A stretch of 41,900 nucleotides of DNA from an uncultured Verrucomicrobiota bacterium (GCA_938003985.1 CALKWZ010000089.1:1-41900); one strand, 5' to 3'. Shown: positions 1 to 8,254, counted from the first letter of the stretch. The notes: a model not told the origin generated them from the letters alone. Translations and numbers: made by a program.

Positions 1-311
1 CGGTCGGCATCAGCGACTACGCCCAGAAGGAAATCAGCGACATCGTGTTCGTGGAGCTGCCGAAGGCCGGCGCGCAGGTGGAGCAGGGCAAGCCCTGCGC
101 CGTCATCGAATCGGTCAAGGCCGCGGCGGACTTCTACGCGCCGGTTTCGGGCGAGGTGGTCGCGGTCAACGACGCGATCGTGGACAATCCGGCGCTGGTG
201 AACCAGGCGCCCCACGGCGACGGGTGGTTCTTCAAGATCAGGATGTCCAAGCCGGCCGAGCTGGAGGCGCTGATGGATTTCGCGGCCTATCAGAGCACGG
301 CGACGCATTGA
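1..311 (+). CDS. gcvH: Glycine cleavage system H protein (5' end missing)
   Basis: This is the lipoyl-carrying shuttle protein of the glycine cleavage system, which passes the aminomethyl group between the P, T and L proteins. The reading frame is open from base 3, so the gene starts before the window; about 102 residues are visible. The lipoylation motif ESVKAAADFYAP is present, with the lipoyl lysine codon at 117-119, followed by the usual SGEVVAVN segment. The C-terminal part contains GDGWFFKI, as expected for H proteins. gcvPA and gcvPB follow on the same strand, then a lipoate ligase-like gene whose product could modify this protein. An internal GTG at 45 is not the real start. The identification is firm; only the length of the missing N-terminus is unknown. 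Confidence 0.95.
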   Translation, partial: VGISDYAQKEISDIVFVELPKAGAQVEQGKPCAVIESVKAAADFYAPVSGEVVAVNDAIVDNPALVNQAPHGDGWFFKIRMSKPAELEALMDFAAYQSTATH

Positions 312-319
312 AACAAAGG

Positions 320-408
320 AATTCAGGAGCCAGAATGGAATCCATCCAATCCGGTTTTGCCGCTCCGGGTCTTCTGCTGAATTCTGAATTCTGAATTCTG
401 GATACTTC
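320..408. repeat. Gene-free palindromic intergenic element, copy 1
   Basis: The gap between gcvH and gcvPA is filled by a repeat with inverted ends. The left side has ATTCAGGAGCCAGAATGG and the right side runs of GAATTCTGAATTCTG. A 23-bp core at 331-353 recurs in reverse complement at 3241-3263 with 22 of 23 bases the same, so this copy lies in the opposite orientation to copy 2. It holds no reading frame of its own. Its right end (GGATACT, 400-406) lies 5 bases before the gcvPA start codon, and no Shine-Dalgarno sequence is visible there. It is probably a miniature, non-autonomous mobile or structural element. Confidence 0.7.
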
Positions 409-411
409 TCC

Positions 412-1743
412 ATGTACTCCCCCCACACCGAAACCGACCGCGCCGCGATGCTGCGCGCGATCGGCGCGGATTCACTGGATGCCTTGCTCGCGCAGATCCC
501 GGCGGACCTGCGCGCGGGGGTCGCCGACTGGCCGGCGGCGCTGGCCGCGCCGGAGCTGCTGGCCCACGCGCGCGCGCTGGCCGCGAAAAACAAGCCCCTG
601 GCGTGTTTCGCCGGCGGCGGCGCCCGCGACCGCTTCGTGCCGGCCGCCGTGAAGGCGCTGACGCAGCGCGGCGAGTTCCTCTCGGCCTACACGCCGTACC
701 AGGCGGAGGCCAGCCAGGGCACGCTGCAGGCGATCTACGAATTCCAAAGTTCCGTTTGCGCGCTGTACGGCATGGACGCGGCCAACGCGTCGCTCTACGA
801 CGGGGCGACGGCGCTGGCGGAAGCCGTCGCCGCCGCCGCGCGCATCGCGGGGCGGAAGAAGATCCTGGTGCCGGAATCGCTGCATCCCGAGTGGCGCGCC
901 GTGCTGGCGACCTATTTCGCGGCGAAGGGCGAGCCGATCTTCGAAACGGTGCCGTGTCCCACCGGCCGGATGGCGCCGGACGAACTGGCGCGGCGATTGG
1001 ACGACGCGACGGCCGCCGTGGTGGTGGCCACGCCGAATTTCTTCGGCTTGCTGGAAGACGGCGCGGCGCTGGCCGCGCTCGCCCGCGCGCAGGGCGCGCT
1101 GACGATCGCCGTGGCCGATCCGGTCAGTCTGGGCGTGCTGGAAGCGCCGGGAACGTGGGGCGCGGACTTCGCCGTGGGCGAGGGCCAGGGACTCGGCAAC
1201 GCGCTGAACTACGGCGGACCCTATTTGGGGCTGTTCGCCTGCAAGAAGGCGCACGTGCGCCACGTGCCGGGGCGCATCTGCGGGCTGACGACCGATGCCG
1301 CCGGCAAGCGCGGCTTCGTGCTGACCCTGCAGGCGCGCGAGCAGCACATCCGCCGCGAACGCGCGGCGTCGAACGTCTGTTCGAACGAAGCGCTGTGCGC
1401 GCTGGCCGCCACGATCCACTTGGCCTTGCTGGGGCCGGCGGGCCTGCGGGAAGTCGCCGAGCTGTCCGTGGACAAGGCGCACCGGCTGGCCGAAAAGCTG
1501 GCCGCGGTGCCGGGATTCCGGCTGCGGTTCGACGGGCCGTTCTTCGATGAATTCGCCTTGGAATGCCCGGTGCCGGCGGAGCGCGTGCGCCATGCGCTGC
1601 TGAAGGAAGGCGTCTTGGCGGGCATTCCGCTGGGAGGCTACGATCCGGCCTGGAAAAACGTCCTGCTGGTGGGCGCGACGGAACTGCGCACCGGCGAGGA
1701 AATCGACCGGTTTGCGGCGGCGCTGGGGAGGGCGGCGACATGA
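412..1743 (+). CDS. gcvPA: Glycine dehydrogenase (decarboxylating) subunit 1
   Basis: This is the N-terminal half of the split P protein, which together with GcvPB decarboxylates glycine with pyridoxal phosphate and loads the aminomethyl group onto lipoylated H protein. The protein has 443 residues, close to the usual length of about 445. Family features include YTPYQAEASQGTLQAIYEFQ near residue 90, the DGATALAEA segment, and NYGGPYLGLFA followed by RICGLTTD. The lysine that binds the cofactor is in the partner subunit, as expected. The start at 412 agrees with the family N-terminus; there is no clear ribosome binding site because the palindromic repeat abuts it. The stop overlaps the gcvPB start (ATGA), which suggests translational coupling. 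Confidence 0.95.
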   Translation: MYSPHTETDRAAMLRAIGADSLDALLAQIPADLRAGVADWPAALAAPELLAHARALAAKNKPLACFAGGGARDRFVPAAVKALTQRGEFLSAYTPYQAEASQGTLQAIYEFQSSVCALYGMDAANASLYDGATALAEAVAAAARIAGRKKILVPESLHPEWRAVLATYFAAKGEPIFETVPCPTGRMAPDELARRLDDATAAVVVATPNFFGLLEDGAALAALARAQGALTIAVADPVSLGVLEAPGTWGADFAVGEGQGLGNALNYGGPYLGLFACKKAHVRHVPGRICGLTTDAAGKRGFVLTLQAREQHIRRERAASNVCSNEALCALAATIHLALLGPAGLREVAELSVDKAHRLAEKLAAVPGFRLRFDGPFFDEFALECPVPAERVRHALLKEGVLAGIPLGGYDPAWKNVLLVGATELRTGEEIDRFAAALGRAAT

Positions 1744-3182
1744 CCTCCCTCGAAAAACTCTCGATCGAAAAGAGCGTGCCGGGGCGGCGCGGCGTGCGGT
1801 TCGCGCGGCCGGAAAAGCCGGCTTCGGCCTGGCTGCCGGAAAGCGCGCTGCGCAAGACCCCGCCGCGCCTGCCGGAGCTGTCGGAATTCGACGTGGTGCG
1901 GCACTACACGCGGCTGTCGCGGCTGAACTACTGCCTGGACACGCATCTGTATCCGCTGGGTTCGTGCACGATGAAGTACAACCCGCGCGCCAACGAGGAA
2001 ATCGCGGCGCTGGACGGCTTCGCGGGGCTGCATCCGGCCGCGCCGGACGCCGCGGCGCAGGGCACCCTGGAAGTCCTCTGGCGACTGGAAAAAATGCTGT
2101 GCGCCCTGACGGGGCTGGCGGCGTTCACGCTGCAGCCGGCGGCGGGCGCGCACGGCGAATTCACGGGCATCCTGATCGCGGCGGCCTACCACCGCGCGCG
2201 CCGGGACCGGAAGCGCACGGAAATCCTGGTGGCGGATTCGTCGCACGGGACGAATCCGGCTTCCGCCGCGCTGGGCGGCTTCGCGGTGAAAACCGTCGCG
2301 TCGCGCCCCGACGGGCGGCTGGATCTCGCCGCCCTGCAGGCGGCGCTCGGGCCGCAGACGGCCATGGTGATGCTGACCGTGCCGAACACGCTGGGGCTGT
2401 TCGAACGCCAGATCCGGGAGATCGCGGACGCCGCGCACGCGGCGGGCGCGCTGCTCTACATGGACGGGGCGAACTTCAACGCGCTGATGGGGCTGGCGAA
2501 GCCGGCGGACTTCGGCGTGGACGTCCTGCACCTGAATCTGCACAAGTCGTTTTCGACGCCGCACGGCGGCGGCGGGCCGGGGTCCGGCCCCGTGGGCGTG
2601 GCGGCCGCGCTGGAGAAATTCCTGCCGGTGCCGCGCGTGGCGGAAAAGAACGGGAAATTCGTCCTGAAAACGAACGTCCGGGGCAGCATCGGCCGGGTGC
2701 GGAGCTGGGCGGGCAACGTGGGCGTGGCGCTGAAGGCCTATGCCTACCTGCGCGGCCACGACGCGGCGGGGCTGCGGAGCATCGCGGAAAACGCGATCCT
2801 GAACGCCAACTACGCCCGGGCGAAACTCAAGGACCTGTTCCCGCCGGCCGTGGACGAGGCCTGCCTGCACGAATGCGTGCTGCAAACGGAACCGGAAAGA
2901 CTGAACGGCATCAAGACCCTCGACGTGGCCAAGCGGCTGCTGGATTTCGGGTTCTACGCCCCGACGATCTATTTCCCGCTGATCGTGCACGAGGCGCTGA
3001 TGATCGAGCCGACGGAAACGGAGGCCAAGGAGACGCTGGACGCGTTCGTGGACGCGCTGCGCGCGATCCACGCCGAAGCGCTGGCCGATCCGGAACGCGT
3101 GCGCACGGCGCCGCACGAGCTGCCCGTGAAGCGGCTGGACGAACTGGCCGCGGCCCGGAATCCGAACGTGGCGTGGGGATGA
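1740..3182 (+). CDS. gcvPB: Glycine dehydrogenase (decarboxylating) subunit 2
   Basis: This is the catalytic half of the two-subunit P protein of the glycine cleavage system. The ATG at 1740 overlaps the gcvPA stop and gives a 480-residue protein, the normal length; the frame remains open upstream but that part lies inside gcvPA. The cofactor-binding motif HLNLHKSFSTPHGGGGPG is present with Lys269 as the expected Schiff-base lysine. Other family motifs are YPLGSCTMKYNP and VADSSHGTNPASAA. The partner subunit is immediately upstream. A palindromic repeat copy follows the stop, and then a lipoate ligase-like gene. No gcvT or lpd is visible in the window, so they must lie elsewhere, possibly upstream of gcvH. 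Confidence 0.96.
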   Translation: MTSLEKLSIEKSVPGRRGVRFARPEKPASAWLPESALRKTPPRLPELSEFDVVRHYTRLSRLNYCLDTHLYPLGSCTMKYNPRANEEIAALDGFAGLHPAAPDAAAQGTLEVLWRLEKMLCALTGLAAFTLQPAAGAHGEFTGILIAAAYHRARRDRKRTEILVADSSHGTNPASAALGGFAVKTVASRPDGRLDLAALQAALGPQTAMVMLTVPNTLGLFERQIREIADAAHAAGALLYMDGANFNALMGLAKPADFGVDVLHLNLHKSFSTPHGGGGPGSGPVGVAAALEKFLPVPRVAEKNGKFVLKTNVRGSIGRVRSWAGNVGVALKAYAYLRGHDAAGLRSIAENAILNANYARAKLKDLFPPAVDEACLHECVLQTEPERLNGIKTLDVAKRLLDFGFYAPTIYFPLIVHEALMIEPTETEAKETLDAFVDALRAIHAEALADPERVRTAPHELPVKRLDELAAARNPNVAWG

Positions 3183-3186
3183 AAGC

Positions 3187-3292
3187 AAGAATTCAGGAGT
3201 CAGAATTCAGAATGAAGGCGAAGCCCAGACGAAATTCCGGCGGATCGGATGGATTCCATTCTGAATCCTGAATTCTGACTACTGGATACTCG
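3187..3292. repeat. Gene-free palindromic intergenic element, copy 2
   Basis: The gap between gcvPB and the lipoate ligase-like gene consists of an imperfect inverted repeat. The left arm (about 3190-3215, with GGAGTCAGAATTCAGAATG) pairs with the right arm (about 3258-3283, with CATTCTGAATCCTGAATTC). The segment 3241-3263 is the reverse complement of the core of copy 1 with a single difference. The element ends in CTGGATACT (3282-3290), the same word that ends copy 1, again just before a start codon. There is no reading frame of its own. Confidence 0.75.
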
Positions 3293-3294
3293 GC

Positions 3295-3984
3295 ATGACT
3301 GGCCTCCTCCTCGAATCTCCTCCGCTCGACGTGTTCGGGCAGATGGCGCTGGACGAGGCGCTGGCGAAATCGAAGCCGGCGGAGTTCTGCCTGCGGTTTT
3401 TCCGGTGGCGGGGCGCCGGGGCGACGTTCGGCTATGCGCAGCGGATCGCGGAGGTGGAGCGGGCGCTGCCGGCGGAACTGGCGCGCGCGTGCACGCGGCG
3501 GCCGACGGGCGGAGGCGTGGTGCCCCACGTGGACGATCTGACCTTTTCATGCGTGTTTCCGGCGCGGGGCGAGTTGCGGCCGACGGAAATCTACCGGCGG
3601 CTGCATGCGGCGATCCTGGCGGGGCTGCGCGGAGCGGTGGCAAGCGCGCGGCTGGCGGAATCCGGCGGGCGCGGCGCGCCGCGCGGACCCGGCGGCGCGT
3701 CGCAATGTTTCGCGGAGCCCGTGCCGCTGGACATCTTGGTTGCGGATCGCAAGATCCTGGGCGGCGCGATCCGGCGCTACGGGGAAACGGTGTTGTACCA
3801 GGGCTCGCTGCAGTTGCCGGGCGCGCGCGAGCGGGCGGCGGAACTGGAAGCGGCCATTGCCAAGGCGCTGGCGACGGCGTGGGAACTGCGCTGGACGATG
3901 CGGGACGTCCCGGCGGAGGTGCAGGACGCCGCGCACGACCTCGCGGCGACGTACCGCTCGCCCGACTGGATCCGCCGGCGCTAG
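3295..3984 (+). CDS. Lipoate-protein ligase A family protein
   Basis: This is a biotin/lipoate ligase-fold protein of 229 residues, most likely attaching or transferring lipoyl groups to the H protein encoded at the start of the window. The core motif RRPTGGGVVPHVDDLTFS begins at Arg68, and the lysine motif DRKILGGAIRR has Lys153, which in LplA-type enzymes contacts the acyl-adenylate. It is shorter than classical LplA and lacks the C-terminal accessory domain, so it could be a lipoate ligase, an octanoyltransferase of the LipM/LipL type, or one half of a two-part ligase; the sequence does not decide. There is no clear Shine-Dalgarno sequence because the palindromic element ends 4 bases upstream. 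It is convergent with the next gene, whose stop lies 12 bases away. Confidence 0.82.
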   Translation: MTGLLLESPPLDVFGQMALDEALAKSKPAEFCLRFFRWRGAGATFGYAQRIAEVERALPAELARACTRRPTGGGVVPHVDDLTFSCVFPARGELRPTEIYRRLHAAILAGLRGAVASARLAESGGRGAPRGPGGASQCFAEPVPLDILVADRKILGGAIRRYGETVLYQGSLQLPGARERAAELEAAIAKALATAWELRWTMRDVPAEVQDAAHDLAATYRSPDWIRRR

Positions 3985-3996
3985 ATCCGGGATGAA

Positions 3997-5361
3997 TCAG
4001 CCGGGCGTTTTCTTGCGGGGGCGGGGCTTCGGAGCGGGGACTACGAGTTCGGTGACGTCGCGGACGATGGTCAGGACGGTGTCGGGCGTGCAGGGCGCGA
4101 TGCGGGCTTCAAACCGGCGGATTTGGCCATCCAGCGGGAGTTCGTAGGCCACTTTCTGGAGCGTGCGGGAGTCGAGCGCGGCCCCGATCGCGGCGAGGCA
4201 GCGGTCGGCGAGATCCGCCGGCAGCATTTCCTGGATCTTGCGGTGCAAAATGGCGTCGGGCGGGGCCGCCAGCAGGGCCGGATCGGGGGCGTGGACGGAC
4301 AGATATTCGCCGTCGCGGGAGTTGAGGAACACCAAGTCGGGAATGGCGCGGATGAAGGCGCGGTTGCGGGCTTCGCTTTCGCGCAAGGCGGCTTCGGCCT
4401 GTTGGCGCGATTTTTCGATCTCGAAGCAATCGAGCGCGAACGAAAGGGTGTTGCCGATGCGCTTGAACACGTCGAGTTCGACGTCGGAAAAGTCGTAGGA
4501 GGCGTCGGCATAGAGATTCAGGGTGCCGACGGCCGCGCCGTCGAGATGGAAGGGGATGGCCACCAGGGAACGGAAGCCGTGCTTGAGCATTTCGACGCGC
4601 CACGGCGAGCGCTGGAAGACGGGGTCGGCTTCGTTGCTGGCGACCACCCGGTTGAGGAGATAGGCCTGGCCGATGGGGCCTTGGCTGAAGGCGCTGGCGG
4701 GATTGACGTTGACGTGGATGGCTTTCAGGAAGGCTTCGTCGCGCCCGGCGTGGACGGTCGGTTTGATCTGGCGGGTCGCGGCGTCCGCCAGCCCGATCCA
4801 GGCCAGCGGGAAATGGCCGTAGCGGACCGCGATGCGGCAGACTTCGCGGAACAGTTCGTCGCGCTTGCGGAAATGGACGATGGCCTGGTTGACCTGGGCC
4901 AGGACGACGTGGAGGCTTTGCAGGAACAGTTCGGATTTCTTGTAGTCGGTGAGATCGCACACGACGACGCGGCCCGCGGACGCTTCCCGGCCTCCGGGGG
5001 TGGCCGTGCCGGCCAGATGCGCCCAAACGAGCGTGCCGTCTTTTTTCTCCAGGCGCAGTTCGCAGCTTTGCGCGGTGCCGGTTTCGGCCAGCCCGCGGCG
5101 GAAGCGGGCGTAGACGTTCTGGTCTTCCGGAAAGACGAACCGGCCCAACGGCTCGTGGGCCAGGGTCTCAGCCGGCAGGTCGAGCAGGGCGGACAGGGCG
5201 CGGTTGGCGGCCAGGAGCCGGCCCTGCTCGTCGAGCAAGCCATAGCCGGCAGGGGCGTTTTCGAAAAGATCGAATGGCGACAGTCGCGGTTGGATGGATT
5301 TCCGGCGCTGCGGGTCTGCGGCCGGAGCCGTCGGTTTGGGCGCTTCAGAGTCTCGGCGCAT
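3997..5361 (-). CDS. PAS-GAF-PAS sensory protein without output domain
   Basis: The 454-residue protein appears cytoplasmic, with no membrane segment. It has a PAS domain at about 28-145 (ENAPAGYGLLDEQGRLLAAN), a GAF domain at about 150-315 (ending in TLNLYADASYDFSDVELDVF), a short helical linker (QQAEAALRESEARN) and a second PAS domain at about 330-440. The architecture resembles the input half of bacterial sensor kinases, but no histidine kinase, cyclase, phosphodiesterase or DNA-binding domain follows. The C-terminus is a basic proline-rich tail (PAPKPRPRKKTPG). The start is supported by GGGAGG upstream of the ATG. Signal and partner are unknown; it may act by protein-protein contact with a kinase encoded elsewhere. 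It is transcribed alone towards the lipoate ligase-like gene. Confidence 0.85.
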   Translation of the reverse strand: MRRDSEAPKPTAPAADPQRRKSIQPRLSPFDLFENAPAGYGLLDEQGRLLAANRALSALLDLPAETLAHEPLGRFVFPEDQNVYARFRRGLAETGTAQSCELRLEKKDGTLVWAHLAGTATPGGREASAGRVVVCDLTDYKKSELFLQSLHVVLAQVNQAIVHFRKRDELFREVCRIAVRYGHFPLAWIGLADAATRQIKPTVHAGRDEAFLKAIHVNVNPASAFSQGPIGQAYLLNRVVASNEADPVFQRSPWRVEMLKHGFRSLVAIPFHLDGAAVGTLNLYADASYDFSDVELDVFKRIGNTLSFALDCFEIEKSRQQAEAALRESEARNRAFIRAIPDLVFLNSRDGEYLSVHAPDPALLAAPPDAILHRKIQEMLPADLADRCLAAIGAALDSRTLQKVAYELPLDGQIRRFEARIAPCTPDTVLTIVRDVTELVVPAPKPRPRKKTPG

Positions 5362-5399
5362 GGTGCCACCTCCCGAATCTCTGCGTTTTCCCTGCCTTC

Positions 5400-5428
5400 A
5401 TTCTATCCCAGCGGGCGACCTTCTGCCA
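5400..5428 (-). promoter_or_regulatory. Putative promoter of the PAS-GAF-PAS gene
   Basis: On the minus strand, TGGCAG (5428-5423) and TAGAAT (5405-5400) are separated by 17 bases. The -10 is good and the -35 is weak. Transcription would start near 5393, about 30 bases before the start codon, leaving room for the GGGAGG ribosome binding site. Confidence 0.4.
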
Positions 5429-5446
5429 TCCGGAAATGCCGGCGCG

Positions 5447-6250
5447 TCAGCCCAGGGCGACGTCAAGGGTCATCATGAGGGCGAAGCCGAGCATGGCGCC
5501 CATGGTGGCGACGTCGTTGTTGCCTTCGCGCTGGGCCTCGGGAATGGCGTCTTCGACGACGACGAAGATCATGGCCCCGGCGGCGAAGGCCAAGGCATAG
5601 GGCAGAATGGGGCGGGCGACGAGGACGGCGAGGGCGCCGAGGACGCCGGCGACGGGCTCGACCATGCCCGAGAACTGGCCGTACATGAAGCCCTTCATGC
5701 GGGACAGCCCGCTGCGGCGCAGGGGCATGGCGACGGCGAGGCCTTCGGGGAGGTTCTGGATGCCGATGCCGATGGCCAGCGCAACGGCGCCGGCAAGGCT
5801 ATAGGAGGTGTCGCCGATGGCCGCCGCACCGAACGCGACGCCGACGGCGAGGCCTTCGGGGAAATTGTGCAGCGTGATGGCGGTGACCAACAGGATGCTG
5901 CGCTTCCAATGGACGTGGTGGCCTTCGGGCGTTTCTTCGTAGACGTGGAGATGGGGCAGGAGGATGTCGATGCCGCGCAGGAACGCGCCGCCGAGCAGGA
6001 AGCCGACGAGGGCGGGAATCCACGAGCCGTCGGACAGTTCGATGGCGGGCGCGAGGAGGGACCAATAGCTGGCGGCGATCATGACGCCCGCGGCGAAGCC
6101 GAGCATGCCGTCCTGCAACTTGCGGCTGGGCTGGCGGTGGAGGAAGATGGCCGCGGCGCCCAGCGCCGTCATCAGCCAGGTGAACAGCGTGCCGACGAGC
6201 GCTTGGCCGGTCGGAGGCAGGCCTTGGAGAAACGCCATCAGGAGGTCCAT
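5447..6250 (-). CDS. ZIP family divalent metal transporter (GufA type)
   Basis: This is an inner-membrane carrier of 267 residues with about eight hydrophobic segments, probably importing zinc or another divalent metal. The two metal-site helices carry HNFPEG (His128, Asn129, Glu132) and QNLPEG (Gln165, Asn166, Glu169), the conserved binuclear site of ZIP proteins. The loop LPHLHVYEETPEGHHVHW is histidine-rich, a usual feature between helices III and IV. The start is supported by AGGAGG in the 13-base gap after the upstream CoA-binding gene, so the two are likely one operon. The metal cannot be told from the sequence, and no metal-responsive regulator is adjacent. Confidence 0.92.
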   Translation of the reverse strand: MDLLMAFLQGLPPTGQALVGTLFTWLMTALGAAAIFLHRQPSRKLQDGMLGFAAGVMIAASYWSLLAPAIELSDGSWIPALVGFLLGGAFLRGIDILLPHLHVYEETPEGHHVHWKRSILLVTAITLHNFPEGLAVGVAFGAAAIGDTSYSLAGAVALAIGIGIQNLPEGLAVAMPLRRSGLSRMKGFMYGQFSGMVEPVAGVLGALAVLVARPILPYALAFAAGAMIFVVVEDAIPEAQREGNNDVATMGAMLGFALMMTLDVALG

Positions 6251-6263
6251 GTGCGATCTCCTC

Positions 6264-6623
6264 CTAAAACTGTCCGGTGCGGAGCAGGACGAGCGTGCAG
6301 GCCTGGACGGTCGCGATGCCGGCGGCGGCGAGTTTTTCCTCCAGCTCCGGATTCTCCGTGCCGGGGTTGAAGATCACGCGGGCGGGTTGGACGGCCAGGA
6401 TTTCGCCGGCCAGGCCGCCGGACAGCGCGGGCGATACGTACAGCGTCACGGTATGCAGCGGCACCGGGACGTCCCCCAGTTTCTTGAAAACGCGGCGACC
6501 GTCGATTTCGGCGAGGGCGGGGTGGATCGGGAACACGGCGTGGCCCTTGTGCGCCAGCAGGACGACGGCCTGGTGGCTGTAGCGTTCGGGCTTGTTGCTG
6601 GCGCCGACGACGGCGACGTTCAT
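6264..6623 (-). CDS. CoA-binding (Rossmann-fold) domain protein
   Basis: This small stand-alone CoA_binding_2-like protein has 119 residues. It begins with a nucleotide-binding motif (VAVVGASNKPERYSH) and contains FPIHPALAEIDGRRVF and VIFNPGTENPELEE, segments typical of the YccU group. The exact role of this group is unknown; family members bind CoA in structural studies, but no reaction is assigned. The ATG at 6623 is preferred over an upstream in-frame start because AAGGAGAGG lies just before it and the glycine-rich motif follows at once. It is the first gene of a two-gene unit with the ZIP transporter and is divergent from the carotenoid cluster. Confidence 0.85.
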   Translation of the reverse strand: MNVAVVGASNKPERYSHQAVVLLAHKGHAVFPIHPALAEIDGRRVFKKLGDVPVPLHTVTLYVSPALSGGLAGEILAVQPARVIFNPGTENPELEEKLAAAGIATVQACTLVLLRTGQF

Positions 6624-6645
6624 GGACACCTCTCCTTGCCGCTCC

Positions 6646-6674
6646 ATGTTCGTCGATTGCGCCGTGGCGGTCAA
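6646..6674 (-). promoter_or_regulatory. Putative promoter for the CoA-binding/ZIP unit
   Basis: On the minus strand, TTGACC (6674-6669) is followed after 17 bases by GAACAT (6651-6646). The -35 is good and the -10 moderate. The predicted start, near 6639, precedes the ribosome binding site of the CoA-binding gene. Confidence 0.4.
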
Positions 6675-6712
6675 GCGAACAGAAAATTAACGCGCCGGCG
6701 GCGGAAGGAAAC

Positions 6713-6742
6713 TTGCCGGCGGCGGGGAACCGTGCTTACAAT
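6713..6742 (+). promoter_or_regulatory. Putative promoter of the carotenoid operon, leaderless type
   Basis: TTGCCG (6713-6718) and TACAAT (6737-6742) are separated by 18 bases. The -10 ends 6 bases before the ATG at 6749, so transcription would begin at or next to the start codon. No Shine-Dalgarno sequence precedes the ATG, which fits a leaderless messenger. Confidence 0.55.
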
Positions 6743-6748
6743 CCGGCC

Positions 6749-8254
6749 ATGAGCGCGAAGCATGGCGGGCGGATCGTGGTGGTGGGCGCGGGCGTCGGCG
6801 GCATGGCGGCCGCGGCCCGGTTGGCGAAAGACGGTTTTCGGGTCACGGTGGTCGAGCGCAACGACCAGGTGGGCGGGCGCGCGCGCATCTGGAAGAAGGA
6901 CGGCTACGTTTTCGACATGGGGCCGTCGTGGTACCTGATGCCGGAGGTGTTCGAGCGGTTCTTCGCGCAGTTCGGCAAGACGCCGGCGGACTACTACGAA
7001 CTGAAACAGCTCGCGCCGTCCTACCGCGTGTTCTTCGGAAACGGCGCGGCGCACGACGTGCCGCCGGACCCCGCCGGCGTGCGGGAACTGTTCGCGCGGC
7101 TGGAGCCGGACGGCGGCGCCAAGCTGGACCGCTACCTCGCGGAGGCGGCCTACAAATACAAGATCGCCGTCGGCGAGTTTCTGTACCGCGACTACCGCAC
7201 GGTGTTCGATTTCCTCAACGCCCGCATGCTGACCGAAGGCCTCAAGCTGAACGTGCTGGGCAAGCTGGACGCGGCGGTGCGGCGGCGCTTCTCCGACCGC
7301 CGCGCGCGGCAGATCCTCGAGTACGCCATGGTGTTCCTGGGCACGTCGCCCAACGCCGCGCCGGCGATGTACGCGCTGATGTCGCACGTGGACCTGACGC
7401 AAGGCGTGTTCTATCCGCTGGGCGGCCTCTCGGCCGTGGCGCAGGGCCTGCGCCGGCTGGCGGAAGAGCAGGGCGTGGAATTCCGCCTGTCCACGGAAGT
7501 CGTGCGGATCGCGACCGAACACGGCCGGGCGGTCCGCGTGGAGGCGCGCGGGCCGGACGGCGCGGCGGTCGCGTTCCCGTGCGACGCGGTGCTGGCCAAC
7601 GCCGACTACGCGCACGTGGAAACCGAGCTGCTGGACGCGGCCGATTGCGCCTATCCCCGGCGCTATTGGGAAAAGCGCGTGGTGGCGCCGAGCATGTTCC
7701 TGATGTATCTGGGCGTGAAGAAACGCCTGGAAAAGCTGGCCCACCACAACCTCTATTTCCAGCCCGACTGGAGCGCGCATTTCGACACGATCTTCAAACG
7801 GCCGGCCTGGCCGGACAACCCGTGCTTCTACGTCTCGTGCATCACCAAGACCGATCCGCAGATGGCGCCGCCGGGGCGGGAGAACGTCTTCGTGCTCGTG
7901 CCGATCGCGGCGGGGCTGGACGACACCGACGCCGTGCGCGCGGAGTACGCCGCCAAGGTCCTGCGCCACGTGGAGAACGCGACGGGCGAGGAAATCGCGC
8001 CGCATGTCGAGACGCAGCGGATTTTCGGTCCGCGGGATTTCGCGGCGGACTACCACGCGTGGAAAGGGACGGCGCTGGGGATTTCGCACACCCTGTTCCA
8101 GACGGCCGTGTTCCGGCCGGCGATGCGGAGCCGGAAGGTGGCCAACCTGCATTTCGCGGGGCAATACACCCATCCGGGCGTCGGCGTGCCGATGGTGATG
8201 ATCGCCGCGGAACTCGTCGCGGCGAACCTGCGGCAGGAGCTGGGCCCGGCATGA
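6749..8254 (+). CDS. crtI: Phytoene desaturase
   Basis: This FAD-dependent carotenoid desaturase has 501 residues and is expected to convert phytoene to lycopene. The N-terminal dinucleotide fold has VVVGAGVGGMAAAARLA, then VVERNDQVGGRA and the DMGPSWYLMP segment of the CrtI family. The C-terminal FAD motif is NLHFAGQYTHPGVGVPMVMI. The ATG at 6749 is chosen over an upstream TTG at 6713 because that TTG forms part of the likely -35 and the flavin motif starts normally from 6749. The stop overlaps the start of the phytoene synthase gene (ATGA). A second CrtI-like protein is encoded downstream; this one is assigned the main desaturase role because it is paired with crtB. Confidence 0.92.
   Translation: MSAKHGGRIVVVGAGVGGMAAAARLAKDGFRVTVVERNDQVGGRARIWKKDGYVFDMGPSWYLMPEVFERFFAQFGKTPADYYELKQLAPSYRVFFGNGAAHDVPPDPAGVRELFARLEPDGGAKLDRYLAEAAYKYKIAVGEFLYRDYRTVFDFLNARMLTEGLKLNVLGKLDAAVRRRFSDRRARQILEYAMVFLGTSPNAAPAMYALMSHVDLTQGVFYPLGGLSAVAQGLRRLAEEQGVEFRLSTEVVRIATEHGRAVRVEARGPDGAAVAFPCDAVLANADYAHVETELLDAADCAYPRRYWEKRVVAPSMFLMYLGVKKRLEKLAHHNLYFQPDWSAHFDTIFKRPAWPDNPCFYVSCITKTDPQMAPPGRENVFVLVPIAAGLDDTDAVRAEYAAKVLRHVENATGEEIAPHVETQRIFGPRDFAADYHAWKGTALGISHTLFQTAVFRPAMRSRKVANLHFAGQYTHPGVGVPMVMIAAELVAANLRQELGPA

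Noticed and set aside
1563..1739. Upstream extension of gcvPB
   Set aside because: The frame is open but lies within gcvPA; the ATG at 1740 gives the family N-terminus and the usual overlap.
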